Assembly (NCBI RefSeq): GCF_004402215.1
Contig: NZ_SOEZ01000014.1
Span: 1 to 53,635 of the forward strand
Length of the DNA: 53,635 nt
Source of the DNA: Cryobacterium tagatosivorans
GTDB lineage: Bacteria > Actinomycetota > Actinomycetes > Actinomycetales > Microbacteriaceae
Reading direction: 5' to 3'
Positions within the stretch are counted from its first letter, which is position 1. Each line of letters opens with the position of its first letter. The position numbers were made by a program, and so were the translations under genes. The notes below the pieces were generated by a model. The model was not told the DNA's origin, ran no database searches, and saw only the letters and a list, made by a program, of their open reading frames with translations. Positions 9,605 through 18,779 of the stretch are shown here, in pieces.

Positions 9605-10269
9605 GAGTTCAGCCTACTTTCAGGCTCACGTTGAGGTGCCAGCAGGGGCAAATCAACCAACTGAAGAAGTTCTTCGAACGTGCAGCCGTACGTCTCGCGC
9701 ACTCTGATTCCGTCAGGGGTGACGAGGAAAACGGCCAGGTCCGTATAAACGCGGGTGACGCATTCGACACCCGTGAGCGGATACGTGCAAGTATGCACGA
9801 GTTTGCTGCGCCCGTCACGCGTGAGCAGGTTCATCATGACGAAGACGTCCTTGGCGCCGATGGCCAGGTCCATGGCCCCGCCGACGGCCGGAATGTCATT
9901 CGGCTCGCCGGTGTGCCAATTCGCCAGGTCCCCGGCGACCGAAACCTGGAACGCACCCAGCACGCAGACATCCAGGTGTCCGCCACGCATCATGCCGAAC
10001 GAGTCGGCGTGGTGGAAGTAGGAAGCGCCAGGGAGTTCGGTAACCGGAATCTTCCCAGCGTTGATCAGATCTTCATCGATCTCCTCGCCGTCCGCTGCGG
10101 GCCCCATGCCAAGCATTCCGTTCTCGGTATGCAGCGTGACGTTCTGGCTTGCCGTGAGATAGTTCGACACCAGCGTGGGCTGGCCGATACCGAGATTGAC
10201 GTAGGCGCCCGATGTGATGTCGCTGGCAACCAGCTGGGCGAGCTGATTGCGGGTCAATCTTTCAGTCAC
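9601..10269 (-). CDS. pcaJ: 3-oxoacid (3-oxoadipate) CoA-transferase subunit B
   Basis: A 222-residue beta subunit of a family I CoA-transferase, which moves CoA from succinyl-CoA to a 3-oxoacid. The catalytic glutamate is in the conserved SENG-type motif, seen here as HTENGMLGMG at about residue 48. Downstream GGAMDLAIGAK and CTYPLTGVECV are also characteristic. The start overlaps the alpha-subunit gene by four bases. In beta-ketoadipate pathways this pair makes 3-oxoadipyl-CoA. Close relatives act on acetoacetate or other 3-oxoacids, so the exact acceptor is open. Confidence 0.85.
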   Translation of the reverse strand: MTERLTRNQLAQLVASDITSGAYVNLGIGQPTLVSNYLTASQNVTLHTENGMLGMGPAADGEEIDEDLINAGKIPVTELPGASYFHHADSFGMMRGGHLDVCVLGAFQVSVAGDLANWHTGEPNDIPAVGGAMDLAIGAKDVFVMMNLLTRDGRSKLVHTCTYPLTGVECVTRVYTDLAVFLVTPDGIRVRETYGCTFEELLQLVDLPLLAPQREPESRLNS

Positions 10270-10964
10270 AGTCCGGGCTCCGTCGAAGGCTTGGATCTGA
10301 CCGAGGGTCCGACAACGACAATGCCGTTGACGAAGATTCCGGGAGTGACGATGTTTTCCGGGTCCAGGTCGCCCGTCTCCACCATTTCCGAGACTTGAAC
10401 GATTGTGCAGGTCGCGGCAGAGGCCATCACGGGACCAAAGTTTCGTGCGGTCTTTCGATAGACGAGATTGCCGACGGCATCCGCCTTGAGCGCCTTGATG
10501 AGGGCGAAATCAGCCCTGATCGGACTCTCGAGCACGAAACCGCGGCCGCCGATGATACGCGTCTCCTTGCCTGCGGCCAGTATCGTGCCGTACCCGGTCG
10601 GGGTGAAGAAGCCTCCGATTCCCGCCCCGGCGGATCGGATCCGCTCGGCCAGGTTTCCCTGCGGCACGAGCTCCAGTTCGATCTCACCGGCCCGGTACTT
10701 GGCGTCGAACAATTTCGAATCCGACTGGCGGGGGAAGGAACAGATGATCTTGGCGACCCGTCCGGCGCCGATCAGAGCGGCCAGACCATCGGTGCCATTG
10801 CCCGCATTGTTGCTAACGACGGTCAGGTTGCGGCTGCCTCGCCGAAGCAGGGCCTCTATGAGTTCGACCGGCTGGCCGGCCTTGCCGAAGCCGCCAATGA
10901 GGACGATGGCGTCGTCATTGATGCCCGACACGGCCTGGTCGGCATTGTCATGGACGGTCAGCAT
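10266..10964 (-). CDS. pcaI: 3-oxoacid (3-oxoadipate) CoA-transferase subunit A
   Basis: A 232-residue alpha subunit. It has the glycine-rich CoA-binding loop GGFGKAGQP (about residues 23-31), NNAGNGTDGLAALI and GIGGFFTPTGYGT, all typical of the PcaI/ScoA family. The ATG at 10964 follows AAAGGATGAG and overlaps the thiolase stop by seven bases. It works as a heteromer with the next gene product. Confidence 0.86.
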   Translation of the reverse strand: MLTVHDNADQAVSGINDDAIVLIGGFGKAGQPVELIEALLRRGSRNLTVVSNNAGNGTDGLAALIGAGRVAKIICSFPRQSDSKLFDAKYRAGEIELELVPQGNLAERIRSAGAGIGGFFTPTGYGTILAAGKETRIIGGRGFVLESPIRADFALIKALKADAVGNLVYRKTARNFGPVMASAATCTIVQVSEMVETGDLDPENIVTPGIFVNGIVVVGPSVRSKPSTEPGL

Positions 10965-12193
10965 GCGCTCATCCTTTTTGCCGGCGTTTGCCGGGCAGAT
11001 ACGTTTTCCAACACAACGGCCAGGCCTTGGCCTACGCCGATGCAGATGGCCGCCACGCCCCACCGTTCGCCGCTGGCCTGCAGGCTGCGCGCTAGCGTGC
11101 CGAGGAGCCGCGTGCCAGAGGCCCCAAGCGGGTGCCCGATGGCCAGCGCTCCGCCGTGCTGATTGACGATCATCGGGTCGATGTCCCACGCGTCGATGCA
11201 GGCCAGGGACTGGGCGGCAAAGGCTTCATTGATCTCAACGGCGCCCACTTGGGACCAGGCGACACCGGCCTGGGAGAGAGCCCGGTTGGCCGCCTCGACC
11301 GGAGCGAAACCGAATAACTGGGGATCGATTGCGGCCGCTCCGCGCCCGGCGATACGCGCGAGAGGGGACATGCCCAGCATGTCGGAGGCCGCTTCGCTTC
11401 CAAGGAAGGCGGCAGAAGCTCCGTCGGTCAGCGGTGATGCGTTCCCCGCCGTGATCGTGCCGGCAGACGGCCCGGGGCCGACGGGGCGGAACACCGTGCC
11501 CAGGGTCGCCAACCTCTCCACAGTACTTCCGGGCCGGATCGACTCGTCCCGGGTCAGCTCCGTGCCCGGGACTGTCGTTACCAAATCGTCAAAGAAACCG
11601 TTGTTCCAGGCCGAGTCGGCCAGTTGGTGCGATCGGGCTGCGAAGGCATCCTGGCGTTCCCGACTGATGTCGTACTTCTCCCGGAGCTGTTCCGTTGCTT
11701 CACCCAAGGACACCGTCCATTCGGAGGGCATTTTTGGGTTGACCAGGCGCCAGCCCAGCGCCGTCGAGGCGAGTTGGCGGTCGCCTGCCGATTTCGATTC
11801 CGAGGTTTTCGGCAAGACCCACGGAGCCCGGCTCATCGACTCCGTGCCACCGACGAGCACGACGTCCGCATCTCCAACGCCGATCTGGCGAGCGGCGATG
11901 ATAGCGGCGTCGAGGCTGGAGCCGCAGAGGCGATTGACCGTGGTGCCGGGAATCGAAGTCGGGAGCCCGCTCAGCAGGGTTGCCATCCGGGCCACATTGC
12001 GGTTCTCTTCGCCGGCGCCATTGGCGTTGCCCAGAATAACTTCGTCGATCAGTGCGGGATCGAACGTCGGCACCCGAGAGAGGGATGCCTGGATCACGTG
12101 AGCAGCCAGGTCGTCGGGGCGCAGGCCGGCCAGCGCGCCGCCGGACCTACCGAAAGGTGTCCGTATGGCGTCGTAGATGAACGCATGAATCAT
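10958..12193 (-). CDS. pcaF: Acetyl-CoA acyltransferase (3-oxoadipyl-CoA thiolase-like)
   Basis: A 411-residue thiolase that would cleave a 3-oxoacyl-CoA with CoA; 3-oxoadipyl-CoA would give succinyl-CoA and acetyl-CoA. The nucleophile is Cys90 in NRLCGSSLDA, the catalytic histidine is in AIGHPLGASG, and the second cysteine is in CIGVGQG, where most family members have CIGGGQG. The opening FIYDAIRTPFGRSGGAL is the PcaF/PaaJ signature. The ATG at 12193 gives the standard N-terminus. It is first in the leftward operon thiolase, CoA-transferase A and B, IclR. No ring-cleavage genes accompany it, so the 3-oxoacid must come from elsewhere, possibly from the divergent operon. Confidence 0.88.
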   Translation of the reverse strand: MIHAFIYDAIRTPFGRSGGALAGLRPDDLAAHVIQASLSRVPTFDPALIDEVILGNANGAGEENRNVARMATLLSGLPTSIPGTTVNRLCGSSLDAAIIAARQIGVGDADVVLVGGTESMSRAPWVLPKTSESKSAGDRQLASTALGWRLVNPKMPSEWTVSLGEATEQLREKYDISRERQDAFAARSHQLADSAWNNGFFDDLVTTVPGTELTRDESIRPGSTVERLATLGTVFRPVGPGPSAGTITAGNASPLTDGASAAFLGSEAASDMLGMSPLARIAGRGAAAIDPQLFGFAPVEAANRALSQAGVAWSQVGAVEINEAFAAQSLACIDAWDIDPMIVNQHGGALAIGHPLGASGTRLLGTLARSLQASGERWGVAAICIGVGQGLAVVLENVSARQTPAKRMSAC

Positions 12194-12211
12194 GCCAACT
12201 CCGGTGTTCAC

Positions 12212-12255
12212 ACACAAGTGATATTTGTGTTCGCCTGTCGCACGACTGTACGACA
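12212..12255. promoter_or_regulatory. Candidate operators in the divergent control region
   Basis: Two inverted repeats lie just upstream of the thiolase gene: ACACAA-N7-TTGTGT at 12212-12230 and TGTCG-N10-CGACA at 12236-12255, the latter containing a nested GTCG-CA-CGAC. IclR-family proteins bind such imperfect palindromes between divergent operons. The repeats are seen; their use by the IclR protein encoded at 8765-9604 is inference. Confidence 0.45.
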
Positions 12256-12373
12256 TATGAACTGTATTCTTGTCCCGCTCCAAGAGTCAAGGTGGTCACG
12301 CCCTCGGTTTAGCTCGGCGTTATCCTCCTATTTTCGCTCAACTAGTGAGTAATAGTTCGATATGAAATGTTTG

Positions 12374-12402
12374 TTGACGCCACTCGCACTCGGCCCTAGT
12401 CT
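12374..12402 (+). promoter_or_regulatory. Candidate promoter of the aminotransferase operon
   Basis: TTGACG (12374-12379) and TAGTCT (12397-12402) are separated by 17 bp, the optimal spacing for a primary-sigma promoter, about 60 bp before the GTG start of the first gene. It lies in the AT-richer divergent region between the two catabolic operons. Confidence 0.5.
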
Positions 12403-12462
12403 GTTCGCTATGGTGACAATGCGTTCGCCTTACGCACAACTTTGACGAAGGAGCCAGAGACG

Positions 12463-13851
12463 GTGAGCACGGCTGCGACGACTTCCCCAGGACCTGCCCG
12501 GGACCATGTGTTCCACCGAAACCTCCTCAAGAAGTACCCCTTGGCAGTGCGAGCAGCAGGGGTGTACATCTTCGACGGTGACGGCAACGCCTACCTGGAT
12601 GCGTCCTCGGGGGCAGTCGCCGCCAATCTCGGCCACGGCGTCCAAGAAATAGTCGACGCGATGGCCGCGCAGGCAAGTCAGGTCGCATTCGCACACACTT
12701 TGCGCTTCGAGACACCGGTCCTGGCGCAAACCGCGCGCCGGATTGCCCACCTGTCCCCGGACGGCCTGGAAACCGTTTACTTCGCCTCCGGCGGATCAGA
12801 GGCCAACGAGGCCGCCATGAAGCTGGCACGCCAGTTCCACCTCGACAGTGGGCGCCCGGGCAAGCACCTGGTCATCGGCCGGTGGCAGAGCTACCACGGC
12901 AATACGCTGGGGGCGTTGAGCGCCGGCGGGGACGTCGGGCGCCGGACAAGCTTCAGCCCGATGCTGGCGCCGTACCCTCACGTCTCAGCCCCGCAAAACG
13001 AGTCTCTCCAACCGGTGTGTCCTCATGACGGGGGCCCCGACGAGCAGTTTGACTACATCGCCGAATTCGAACAGGTCATTGCCCGCGTCGGCGCCGAGAA
13101 TATCTCGGCGTTCATCTGCGAAGCAATAGTCGGCAGTCAGCAGGGAGCGGTTGTTCCGCCGACGAAATACCTGGGTCAGGTGCGCGAACTGTGTGACAGG
13201 TTCGACATCGTGCTCATCGTGGATGAGGTGATGACGGGATTCGGTCGCACGGGCAAGAACTTCGCTGTCGAGCACTTCGGCGTCACCCCCGACATTATTA
13301 CGTTCGGTAAAGGTGTGACGGGCGGCTACGCGCCGCTGTCCGGCATGATCGTGCACGACCGAATCGTCGACATCATCCGGGAGCGTAGCGATGGTGTATT
13401 CCGGCACGGCTACACCTATAGTGGCCACCCCGTCTGCCTGGCCGCCGGCAATGCCGCGCTGACCTATTACACAGACAACGCGGTGCTCGAAAACGTGGTG
13501 ACCCAGGGCCGCCACCTGCGAGGGCTGCTGGACGACCTTCAGTCGCGCCAGCCTCGCATGGGGCCGGTGCGAGGCAGGGGATTACTCCTCGGCTTCGATC
13601 TGCTCGACGTTCCGGGTCGGCGGCACATCACGTCCGAAGCCTTCAATGAGATGGCCATGCAGAACGGCGCCATCTTCTACCCGGGTAAGGGCCGCATCGA
13701 CGGCATCCGCGGCCAGCATCTCCTCATCGCGCCACCACTGACGATCCAGCGCGTCGACATCGAATTGATGGTCGACATCCTGGAGAAAACGTTGACCGAT
13801 GTCGACGTCGAAGTAAGCAGCCAGATCATCAACGAAAGGAATGCACAATGA
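12463..13851 (+). CDS. Class III pyridoxal-phosphate aminotransferase
   Basis: A 462-residue aminotransferase of the omega/4-aminobutyrate-type family, first gene of an eleven-gene operon. Visible landmarks are FASGGSEANEAAMKLAR (phosphate cup), YHGNT, FICEAIVGSQQG, the cofactor aspartate in LIVDEVMTGFGRTG and the PLP lysine in TFGKGVTGGYAPLSG. Such enzymes remove an amino group from a terminal amine or beta-amino acid to give an aldehyde or oxoacid. GAAGGAG nine bases before the GTG at 12463 supports this start over a TTG 21 bases upstream. The aldehyde dehydrogenase four genes on would suit an aldehyde product. The donor substrate cannot be read from sequence. Confidence 0.9.
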   Translation: MSTAATTSPGPARDHVFHRNLLKKYPLAVRAAGVYIFDGDGNAYLDASSGAVAANLGHGVQEIVDAMAAQASQVAFAHTLRFETPVLAQTARRIAHLSPDGLETVYFASGGSEANEAAMKLARQFHLDSGRPGKHLVIGRWQSYHGNTLGALSAGGDVGRRTSFSPMLAPYPHVSAPQNESLQPVCPHDGGPDEQFDYIAEFEQVIARVGAENISAFICEAIVGSQQGAVVPPTKYLGQVRELCDRFDIVLIVDEVMTGFGRTGKNFAVEHFGVTPDIITFGKGVTGGYAPLSGMIVHDRIVDIIRERSDGVFRHGYTYSGHPVCLAAGNAALTYYTDNAVLENVVTQGRHLRGLLDDLQSRQPRMGPVRGRGLLLGFDLLDVPGRRHITSEAFNEMAMQNGAIFYPGKGRIDGIRGQHLLIAPPLTIQRVDIELMVDILEKTLTDVDVEVSSQIINERNAQ

Positions 13852-14621
13852 ACATCAGAAGTACATCGATTGCAGCGCTCATGGCCGTTCTGCTGGTCGG
13901 CAGCGTCGCCGGCTGCAGCAGCAGCGCCGCCGCTCCTGCCGCAGACAAGGCACAGGGCACGCTCAAGGTCGGCATCGAGGGCGCGTACCCGCCCTTCAAC
14001 TACTACGACAAGAGCAACAAGCTGGTCGGCTTCGACGTTGACATCACCACGGCCCTGGCCAAGGACATGGGCGTCAAGGTCGAGTACGTGGCCACCCCGT
14101 GGGACAGCATCCTCGGTGGGCTGCTGGCCAACAAGTACGACATCATCATCTCGAGCATGGCGATCACCGATGAGCGCAAGGCGAAGGTCGACTTCACGGA
14201 GCCGTACTACCACACCGGTTCCCAGCTGTTCGCCCCCACCAACACCTCGATCACCGACCCTGCCCAGATCAAGGGCAAGAAGATCGGCGTCGCCATCGGC
14301 ACAACCTTCGAGGAGAAGGCCAGGGCACTCGGTGCGGATGTCGTCACCTACAAGTCGGACCTGCTGGCGTTCGAGGACGTCAAGAACGGTCGCCTGGATG
14401 GCCTCCTGACTGACGGACCGGTGGGCGGCAACGCAATCAAGGTCGGCGGCTACGACATGAAGCCCGTCGGAACGCCGCTGATCGACGCAGCAGCCGGCAT
14501 CGCGGTCAACAAGAACCACGCCGACCTGCTCAAGAAACTCAACGCCGCGATCACGAAGATCCAAGCCGACGGCACCTACGCCAAGATCAGCACCACATGG
14601 TTCGGAACCGACATTCGCTAG
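13848..14621 (+). CDS. Polar amino acid-type ABC substrate-binding lipoprotein
   Basis: A 257-residue family 3 solute-binding protein (HisJ/GlnH type). The signal peptide ends in lipobox SVAGC (Cys23). The mature protein starts LKVGIEGAYPPFNYYDK, with the canonical ligand-pocket motif YPPFxY, then VGFDVDI and IISSMAITDERK, where the arginine binds the ligand carboxylate. It overlaps the aminotransferase by four bases (ATGA). Ligands of this family are amino acids, opines or similar zwitterions, which fits the opine/amine oxidase encoded downstream. Confidence 0.9.
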   Translation: MNIRSTSIAALMAVLLVGSVAGCSSSAAAPAADKAQGTLKVGIEGAYPPFNYYDKSNKLVGFDVDITTALAKDMGVKVEYVATPWDSILGGLLANKYDIIISSMAITDERKAKVDFTEPYYHTGSQLFAPTNTSITDPAQIKGKKIGVAIGTTFEEKARALGADVVTYKSDLLAFEDVKNGRLDGLLTDGPVGGNAIKVGGYDMKPVGTPLIDAAAGIAVNKNHADLLKKLNAAITKIQADGTYAKISTTWFGTDIR

Positions 14622-14633
14622 TGGGAGACACCC

Positions 14634-15290
14634 TTGCTTGACTTCAACCTCGTCTTACCGTTTCTCCCGTTCCTCCTGCAGGGCGCCTTGATCACCATCG
14701 AAATTTCGGTGCTGGCCACGGCGCTCGGCCTGGTGCTCGGACTCATTGCGGCACTCGCCAGAATGAGTCCAATCAAACCCCTCGTCTGGGTTGCGGACTT
14801 TTATGTGTGGTCTATCCGGGGAACCCCGGTGCTGGTCCAGCTGTTCATCGTGTACTTCGGGCTACCCCAATTCGGGATCGAGCTCGGCGCCATGCTGGCA
14901 GCCGTAGTGGCGTTGGGTGCGAACACCGGAGCGTACGTCGCGGAAATCCTCCGCGGCGGCATCCTGGCCGTTCCCACCGGGCAGGTTGAGGCGGCGGAAT
15001 CCCTGGGCATGAGTTCTGCCAAGGTCATGCGCCGGATCATCCTGCCCCAGGCCTTCCGCCTGAGCATCCCTGCGCTGGGCAACCAGGCCGTCTCCATGCT
15101 CAAGGAGTCCTCGCTTGCCTCGCTGGTGACGGTGAGTGAGCTGATGATGGTCTCCCAGAGATTCGCTGCCACGAACTACGCATACATGGAGTTCTACATC
15201 GTGGCTGCGGTGATTTACCTGGTCATGACCACCGGGATGACCTGGGGGCTCAAGAAGATCGAGTTCCGCATGTCCAAGAGCGAGCGATAG
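14634..15290 (+). CDS. Polar amino acid-type ABC permease
   Basis: A 218-residue HisM/GlnP-type membrane protein with an N-terminal helix ([20 protein letters not shown]) and the EAA loop [22 protein letters not shown] at about residues 119-140. Only one permease is encoded, so it probably forms a homodimer. The start is a TTG at 14634, preceded by GGGAGA; no ATG fits the expected N-terminus. Confidence 0.9.
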   Translation: MLDFNLVLPFLPFLLQGALITIEISVLATALGLVLGLIAALARMSPIKPLVWVADFYVWSIRGTPVLVQLFIVYFGLPQFGIELGAMLAAVVALGANTGAYVAEILRGGILAVPTGQVEAAESLGMSSAKVMRRIILPQAFRLSIPALGNQAVSMLKESSLASLVTVSELMMVSQRFAATNYAYMEFYIVAAVIYLVMTTGMTWGLKKIEFRMSKSER

Positions 15291-15297
15291 GAAGAGC

Positions 15298-16032
15298 ATG
15301 TCGGAAACAGCCATCCAGGTCATCGACCTCCACAAATCCTTCGATGCACTCGAGGTCCTCAAAGGGGTCTCCCTGGAAGTGAAAACCGGTGAGGTGGTCG
15401 CGGTCATCGGCTCCAGCGGATCGGGGAAGAGCACTCTCCTCCGCTGCCTGAACCGACTCGAGCAGAGCACCTCAGGCACGATTCTCGTCGACGGAACCGA
15501 ACTTAAGGGGTCCAAGCGGGCGATCAGCGAGATCCGGCGCGAAATCGGCATGGTCTTCCAACAGTTCAACCTGTTCCCGCACATGACCGTGCTGGAAAAC
15601 GTCATGGAGGGACCCATCCAGGTCCTGGGGATGCCGAAGAAGGAAGCAGCAGCCTTGGCAGCAGGGTTGCTGGCCAAGGTGGGACTGGCGGAGAAGGCAC
15701 CCGTTTATCCGCGCAAGCTCTCCGGCGGCCAGCAACAGCGCGTGGCCATTGCCCGCGCGCTGGCGATGAATCCCCGAGCCATGCTCTTCGACGAGCCCAC
15801 ATCAGCCCTGGACCCGGAGCTGCGCGGCGAGGTTCTGCAGGTGATGAAACAACTGGCGGCCGAGGGCATGACGATGGTCGTGGTCACCCACGAGATGAAG
15901 TTTGCGCGCGAGGTGGCCGACCGGGTCATCTTCATGCATAACGGCATCATCGAGGAACAGGGTACGCCGGACCAATTATTCGACTCGCCGCGGAGCGAAC
16001 GGCTCCGCGGATTCCTTCGGCACGTGAGTTAG
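15298..16032 (+). CDS. Polar amino acid-type ABC ATPase
   Basis: A 244-residue GlnQ/HisP-type ATPase. Walker [11 protein letters not shown]-loop QQFNLFPHM, signature LSGGQQQR, Walker [13 protein letters not shown] and H-loop VVTHEM are all present. With the binding protein and permease it completes an importer, seven bases downstream of the permease gene. Confidence 0.92.
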   Translation: MSETAIQVIDLHKSFDALEVLKGVSLEVKTGEVVAVIGSSGSGKSTLLRCLNRLEQSTSGTILVDGTELKGSKRAISEIRREIGMVFQQFNLFPHMTVLENVMEGPIQVLGMPKKEAAALAAGLLAKVGLAEKAPVYPRKLSGGQQQRVAIARALAMNPRAMLFDEPTSALDPELRGEVLQVMKQLAAEGMTMVVVTHEMKFAREVADRVIFMHNGIIEEQGTPDQLFDSPRSERLRGFLRHVS

Positions 16033-16040
16033 GAATTGAC

Positions 16041-17492
16041 ATGACAACATCGACACAAACGAATCTCATCGGCGGCGCCTGGGTGGACGCGAGCGAGATG
16101 ACTCGCTTCGTGACGCGGGACCCGGCCACCGGCGAAGCGCTCGAGGAATATGGCGCCTCTTCCGCCGTCGACGTCGATGCAGCCGTCGACGCTGCGCGGC
16201 TGGCCTTCCCTACCTGGTGTCGCGAGCCCGCACCCTCGAGAGGGCGGCTGCTGCACCGGGTCGCCCAGGAGCTGGAGGCCGTCAAGGACGAACTCGCCCG
16301 CACCATGACCCTGGAAATGGGTAAGGTGCTCGCCGAGTCGCTGGGGGAGGTCGACGCCACGATCGCCAGCTGCCGTTTCATGGCAGGGGAGGGGCTCCGG
16401 GCCCTCGGCGAGGTGCTGCCCTCTGCGTCTGCGAATCGCACGATCCTCACCGTGCGGGAACCCGTCGGCGTCGTCGCCTGCATCACACCGTGGAACTTCC
16501 CGATCGCGCTCGCCGCCTACAAGATCTTCGCTGCCCTTGTCTCCGGCAACTGTGTCGTCTGGAAGCCTGCACCGAATACCAGCGGGAGCGCGCTCCTTTT
16601 CACGCAGGCGCTTCTGAGGGCAGGCACGCCGGCGGGAGTCGTCAATCTCCTCTCCGGGGGTGAAATTGACGCCGGTCGCCGGTTGTCCACCCACCCCGGC
16701 GTCGACGCCGTTGCATTCACCGGCTCCACCGCGGTGGGTATCAAGATCGCCGAGGCCTGTGCCCGAACCCTGACTCCGGTCTCACTGGAACTCGGCGGCA
16801 AGAACGCGATCATTGTCCTCGAGGACGCGGACCTTGCCCTCGCCGCCAGCGGAATCATGCAGTCCGCATTTGCCACGTCCGGCCAGCGCTGCACCGCGGC
16901 GAGCCGCGTGATTGTTCAGCGGTCCGTGCGCGAGCCGCTGCTGGCCGAACTCCTGCGCCGCACCGAACAACTGAAGCTCGGACATGGAACGGATGCGGCA
17001 GTCAACCTCGGTCCGCTGGCTACGTCCGTCCAGCTGGACCGGGTAGCCGCGCTGGTCTCGGCAGCCGTCCGAGCCGGAGCCGAGGTGCTCACCGGAGGCT
17101 CCAGGTTGGCGCTCCCTGATTACCCGAACGGAAGCTTTTACGCACCGACCCTGCTCGGCGACGTCAGGGCAACGGACACGATCGCCCAGACCGAGGTGTT
17201 CGGCCCGGTCGTTGCCGTGATCGACGTCGACGACTACGGGCAGGCGGTGGCCGCGAACAACAGCACGGACTACGGCCTGTCGTCCGCCATCTACACGCAA
17301 AGTCTCCACTATGCGCACCGCGCGGCGACCGATCTCCAGTCCGGTGTGGTCTACGTCAACAGTGGAACGTCCGCGGCCGAGTCCGGCGTTCCCTTCGGCG
17401 GAATGCGCCTATCCGGAAACGGCCACCGCGAGGTGTCGACGCATGCATTCGACGTCATGACGGAATTGAAGTCCGTCTACATGAGTTTCTGA
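16041..17492 (+). CDS. NAD(P)-dependent aldehyde dehydrogenase (succinate-semialdehyde type)
   Basis: A 483-residue aldehyde dehydrogenase. The proton-abstracting glutamate is in LELGGKNAI and the nucleophilic cysteine in SGQRCTAASR; FTGSTAVG and WNFPIALAAYK mark the cofactor site. The overall pattern is closest to the GabD group that oxidises succinate semialdehyde or related short omega-semialdehydes. With the upstream aminotransferase this suggests removal of a terminal amino group followed by oxidation to the acid. Specificity within the family is not determinable by eye. Confidence 0.88.
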   Translation: MTTSTQTNLIGGAWVDASEMTRFVTRDPATGEALEEYGASSAVDVDAAVDAARLAFPTWCREPAPSRGRLLHRVAQELEAVKDELARTMTLEMGKVLAESLGEVDATIASCRFMAGEGLRALGEVLPSASANRTILTVREPVGVVACITPWNFPIALAAYKIFAALVSGNCVVWKPAPNTSGSALLFTQALLRAGTPAGVVNLLSGGEIDAGRRLSTHPGVDAVAFTGSTAVGIKIAEACARTLTPVSLELGGKNAIIVLEDADLALAASGIMQSAFATSGQRCTAASRVIVQRSVREPLLAELLRRTEQLKLGHGTDAAVNLGPLATSVQLDRVAALVSAAVRAGAEVLTGGSRLALPDYPNGSFYAPTLLGDVRATDTIAQTEVFGPVVAVIDVDDYGQAVAANNSTDYGLSSAIYTQSLHYAHRAATDLQSGVVYVNSGTSAAESGVPFGGMRLSGNGHREVSTHAFDVMTELKSVYMSF

Positions 17493-17501
17493 GAGGCCCG
17501 G

Positions 17502-18779
17502 ATGTCTGTTGTACTCGAAAATCGCCTGACCATGCTGTCCATGGATCCGCTGGCGACCACGGAGGAGGAGTCCGCACGCGCGGCGTCCGACTACGCGAAC
17601 CTCACCGCGCACCTGGCAGCCGACACGGCGGGCACCATGGCCGGGCAACGTGTGGTGGTGGTCGGTGGCGGTGTGATTGGGCTGATGACCGCGCTGTATC
17701 TCACCCGCGCGGGTGCCCAGGTTGAGCTGTTCGAGGCCCAGTCCCTAGGCGCGGCGGCGTCCGGCCGGAATGCCGGTGGGATCTACGCCTTCGGTCGGGC
17801 GATCGACGAGGTTGCCCTCGCACGCGCGTCGATGGACCTGTGGGAGGACCTCTCGACCAGGGGCATCGACAGCCACTTCCAGCGCCCCGGCCACGCCATG
17901 ATCGCGCTGAACGATCATGAGCGCAGCCTCCTCGACCTGGCCGAACGCCACTATGCGCTGGCCGGGCTCCCCACCCGAATGCTTTCACCGGAGGAGGCGG
18001 TCGCCATGCTGCCCGGGGTGAACCCGGACAACGCGGGGGCGCTCATGGGCACCACGGATGGGCAGGGTTACCCGTTCACCGCGGTCACATCGATCATCGC
18101 CGAACTGCGCGCGGCCGACGCGATCATCCACGACCACTGCCCGGTGCAATCTGTGATCGAGCGCGGCGGCCATGCCAGGGGAGTCCGATCCGAGCGTGGT
18201 GTCACCGAAGCTGACCACGTCATCCTCTGCGCCGGCCCCTGGCTGGCCGGCTTCAGCGAATCGGCCGGCTGCAACCTGGCCGTCCGTCCCCGACGCTCCC
18301 AGCTCATGGTGACCGAACGCATCGCGGGCCTGGAGAATTTCCCCTTCGTCTCCGGCAACCGGGTGTACGCACGCCGCACCCACGCCGGAAACATCATGGT
18401 CGGCGGCGGCGGCCCCTGGGAGCAGGACGGCTACAACGTCACGAGTTCCTACGAGGCACTGTCGTTCCTGGGCAAGCACATGTCCGAGCTCTTCCCCGGC
18501 CTGGCCGGAGCCCCCATCATCCGGGCCTTCGCCGGAACGGTGGAACTGACCGCCGACCATCTTCCGCTCTTCGGCCCGGCGCCCGCCATGGCCGGCCTGT
18601 GGATCTCGGCAGGCTACAACGGGCACGGTTTCGGATTGTGCGCGGCCATGGGCCGACTCACCGTCGACCTCATCCGCTCAGGTTCGGACAGCGTCCCACT
18701 GCCGGCGGCGGTAAACGCCGTGGTCGGGGAGTTCGGTCCGGACAGATTCAACGTGAAGCAAGGAAACAGCCATGAATGA
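17502..18779 (+). CDS. FAD-dependent D-amino acid oxidase-type subunit of an amine/opine oxidase
   Basis: A 425-residue DAO-fold flavoprotein. The Rossmann FAD motif VVVVGGGVIGLMTALYL is at about residues 52-68, followed by AASGRNAGGIYAFGR, the consensus at the FAD-linked site, and a C-terminal LWISAGYNGHGFGLCAAMG. It belongs with the small catalytic subunits of hydrogen cyanide synthase, opine/octopine oxidase and dye-linked proline dehydrogenases, which oxidise a C-N bond. An unusual stretch of 45 residues precedes the FAD motif; an in-frame ATG at 17637 would remove it. The next three genes encode its expected partners. Confidence 0.88.
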   Translation: MSVVLENRLTMLSMDPLATTEEESARAASDYANLTAHLAADTAGTMAGQRVVVVGGGVIGLMTALYLTRAGAQVELFEAQSLGAAASGRNAGGIYAFGRAIDEVALARASMDLWEDLSTRGIDSHFQRPGHAMIALNDHERSLLDLAERHYALAGLPTRMLSPEEAVAMLPGVNPDNAGALMGTTDGQGYPFTAVTSIIAELRAADAIIHDHCPVQSVIERGGHARGVRSERGVTEADHVILCAGPWLAGFSESAGCNLAVRPRRSQLMVTERIAGLENFPFVSGNRVYARRTHAGNIMVGGGGPWEQDGYNVTSSYEALSFLGKHMSELFPGLAGAPIIRAFAGTVELTADHLPLFGPAPAMAGLWISAGYNGHGFGLCAAMGRLTVDLIRSGSDSVPLPAAVNAVVGEFGPDRFNVKQGNSHE

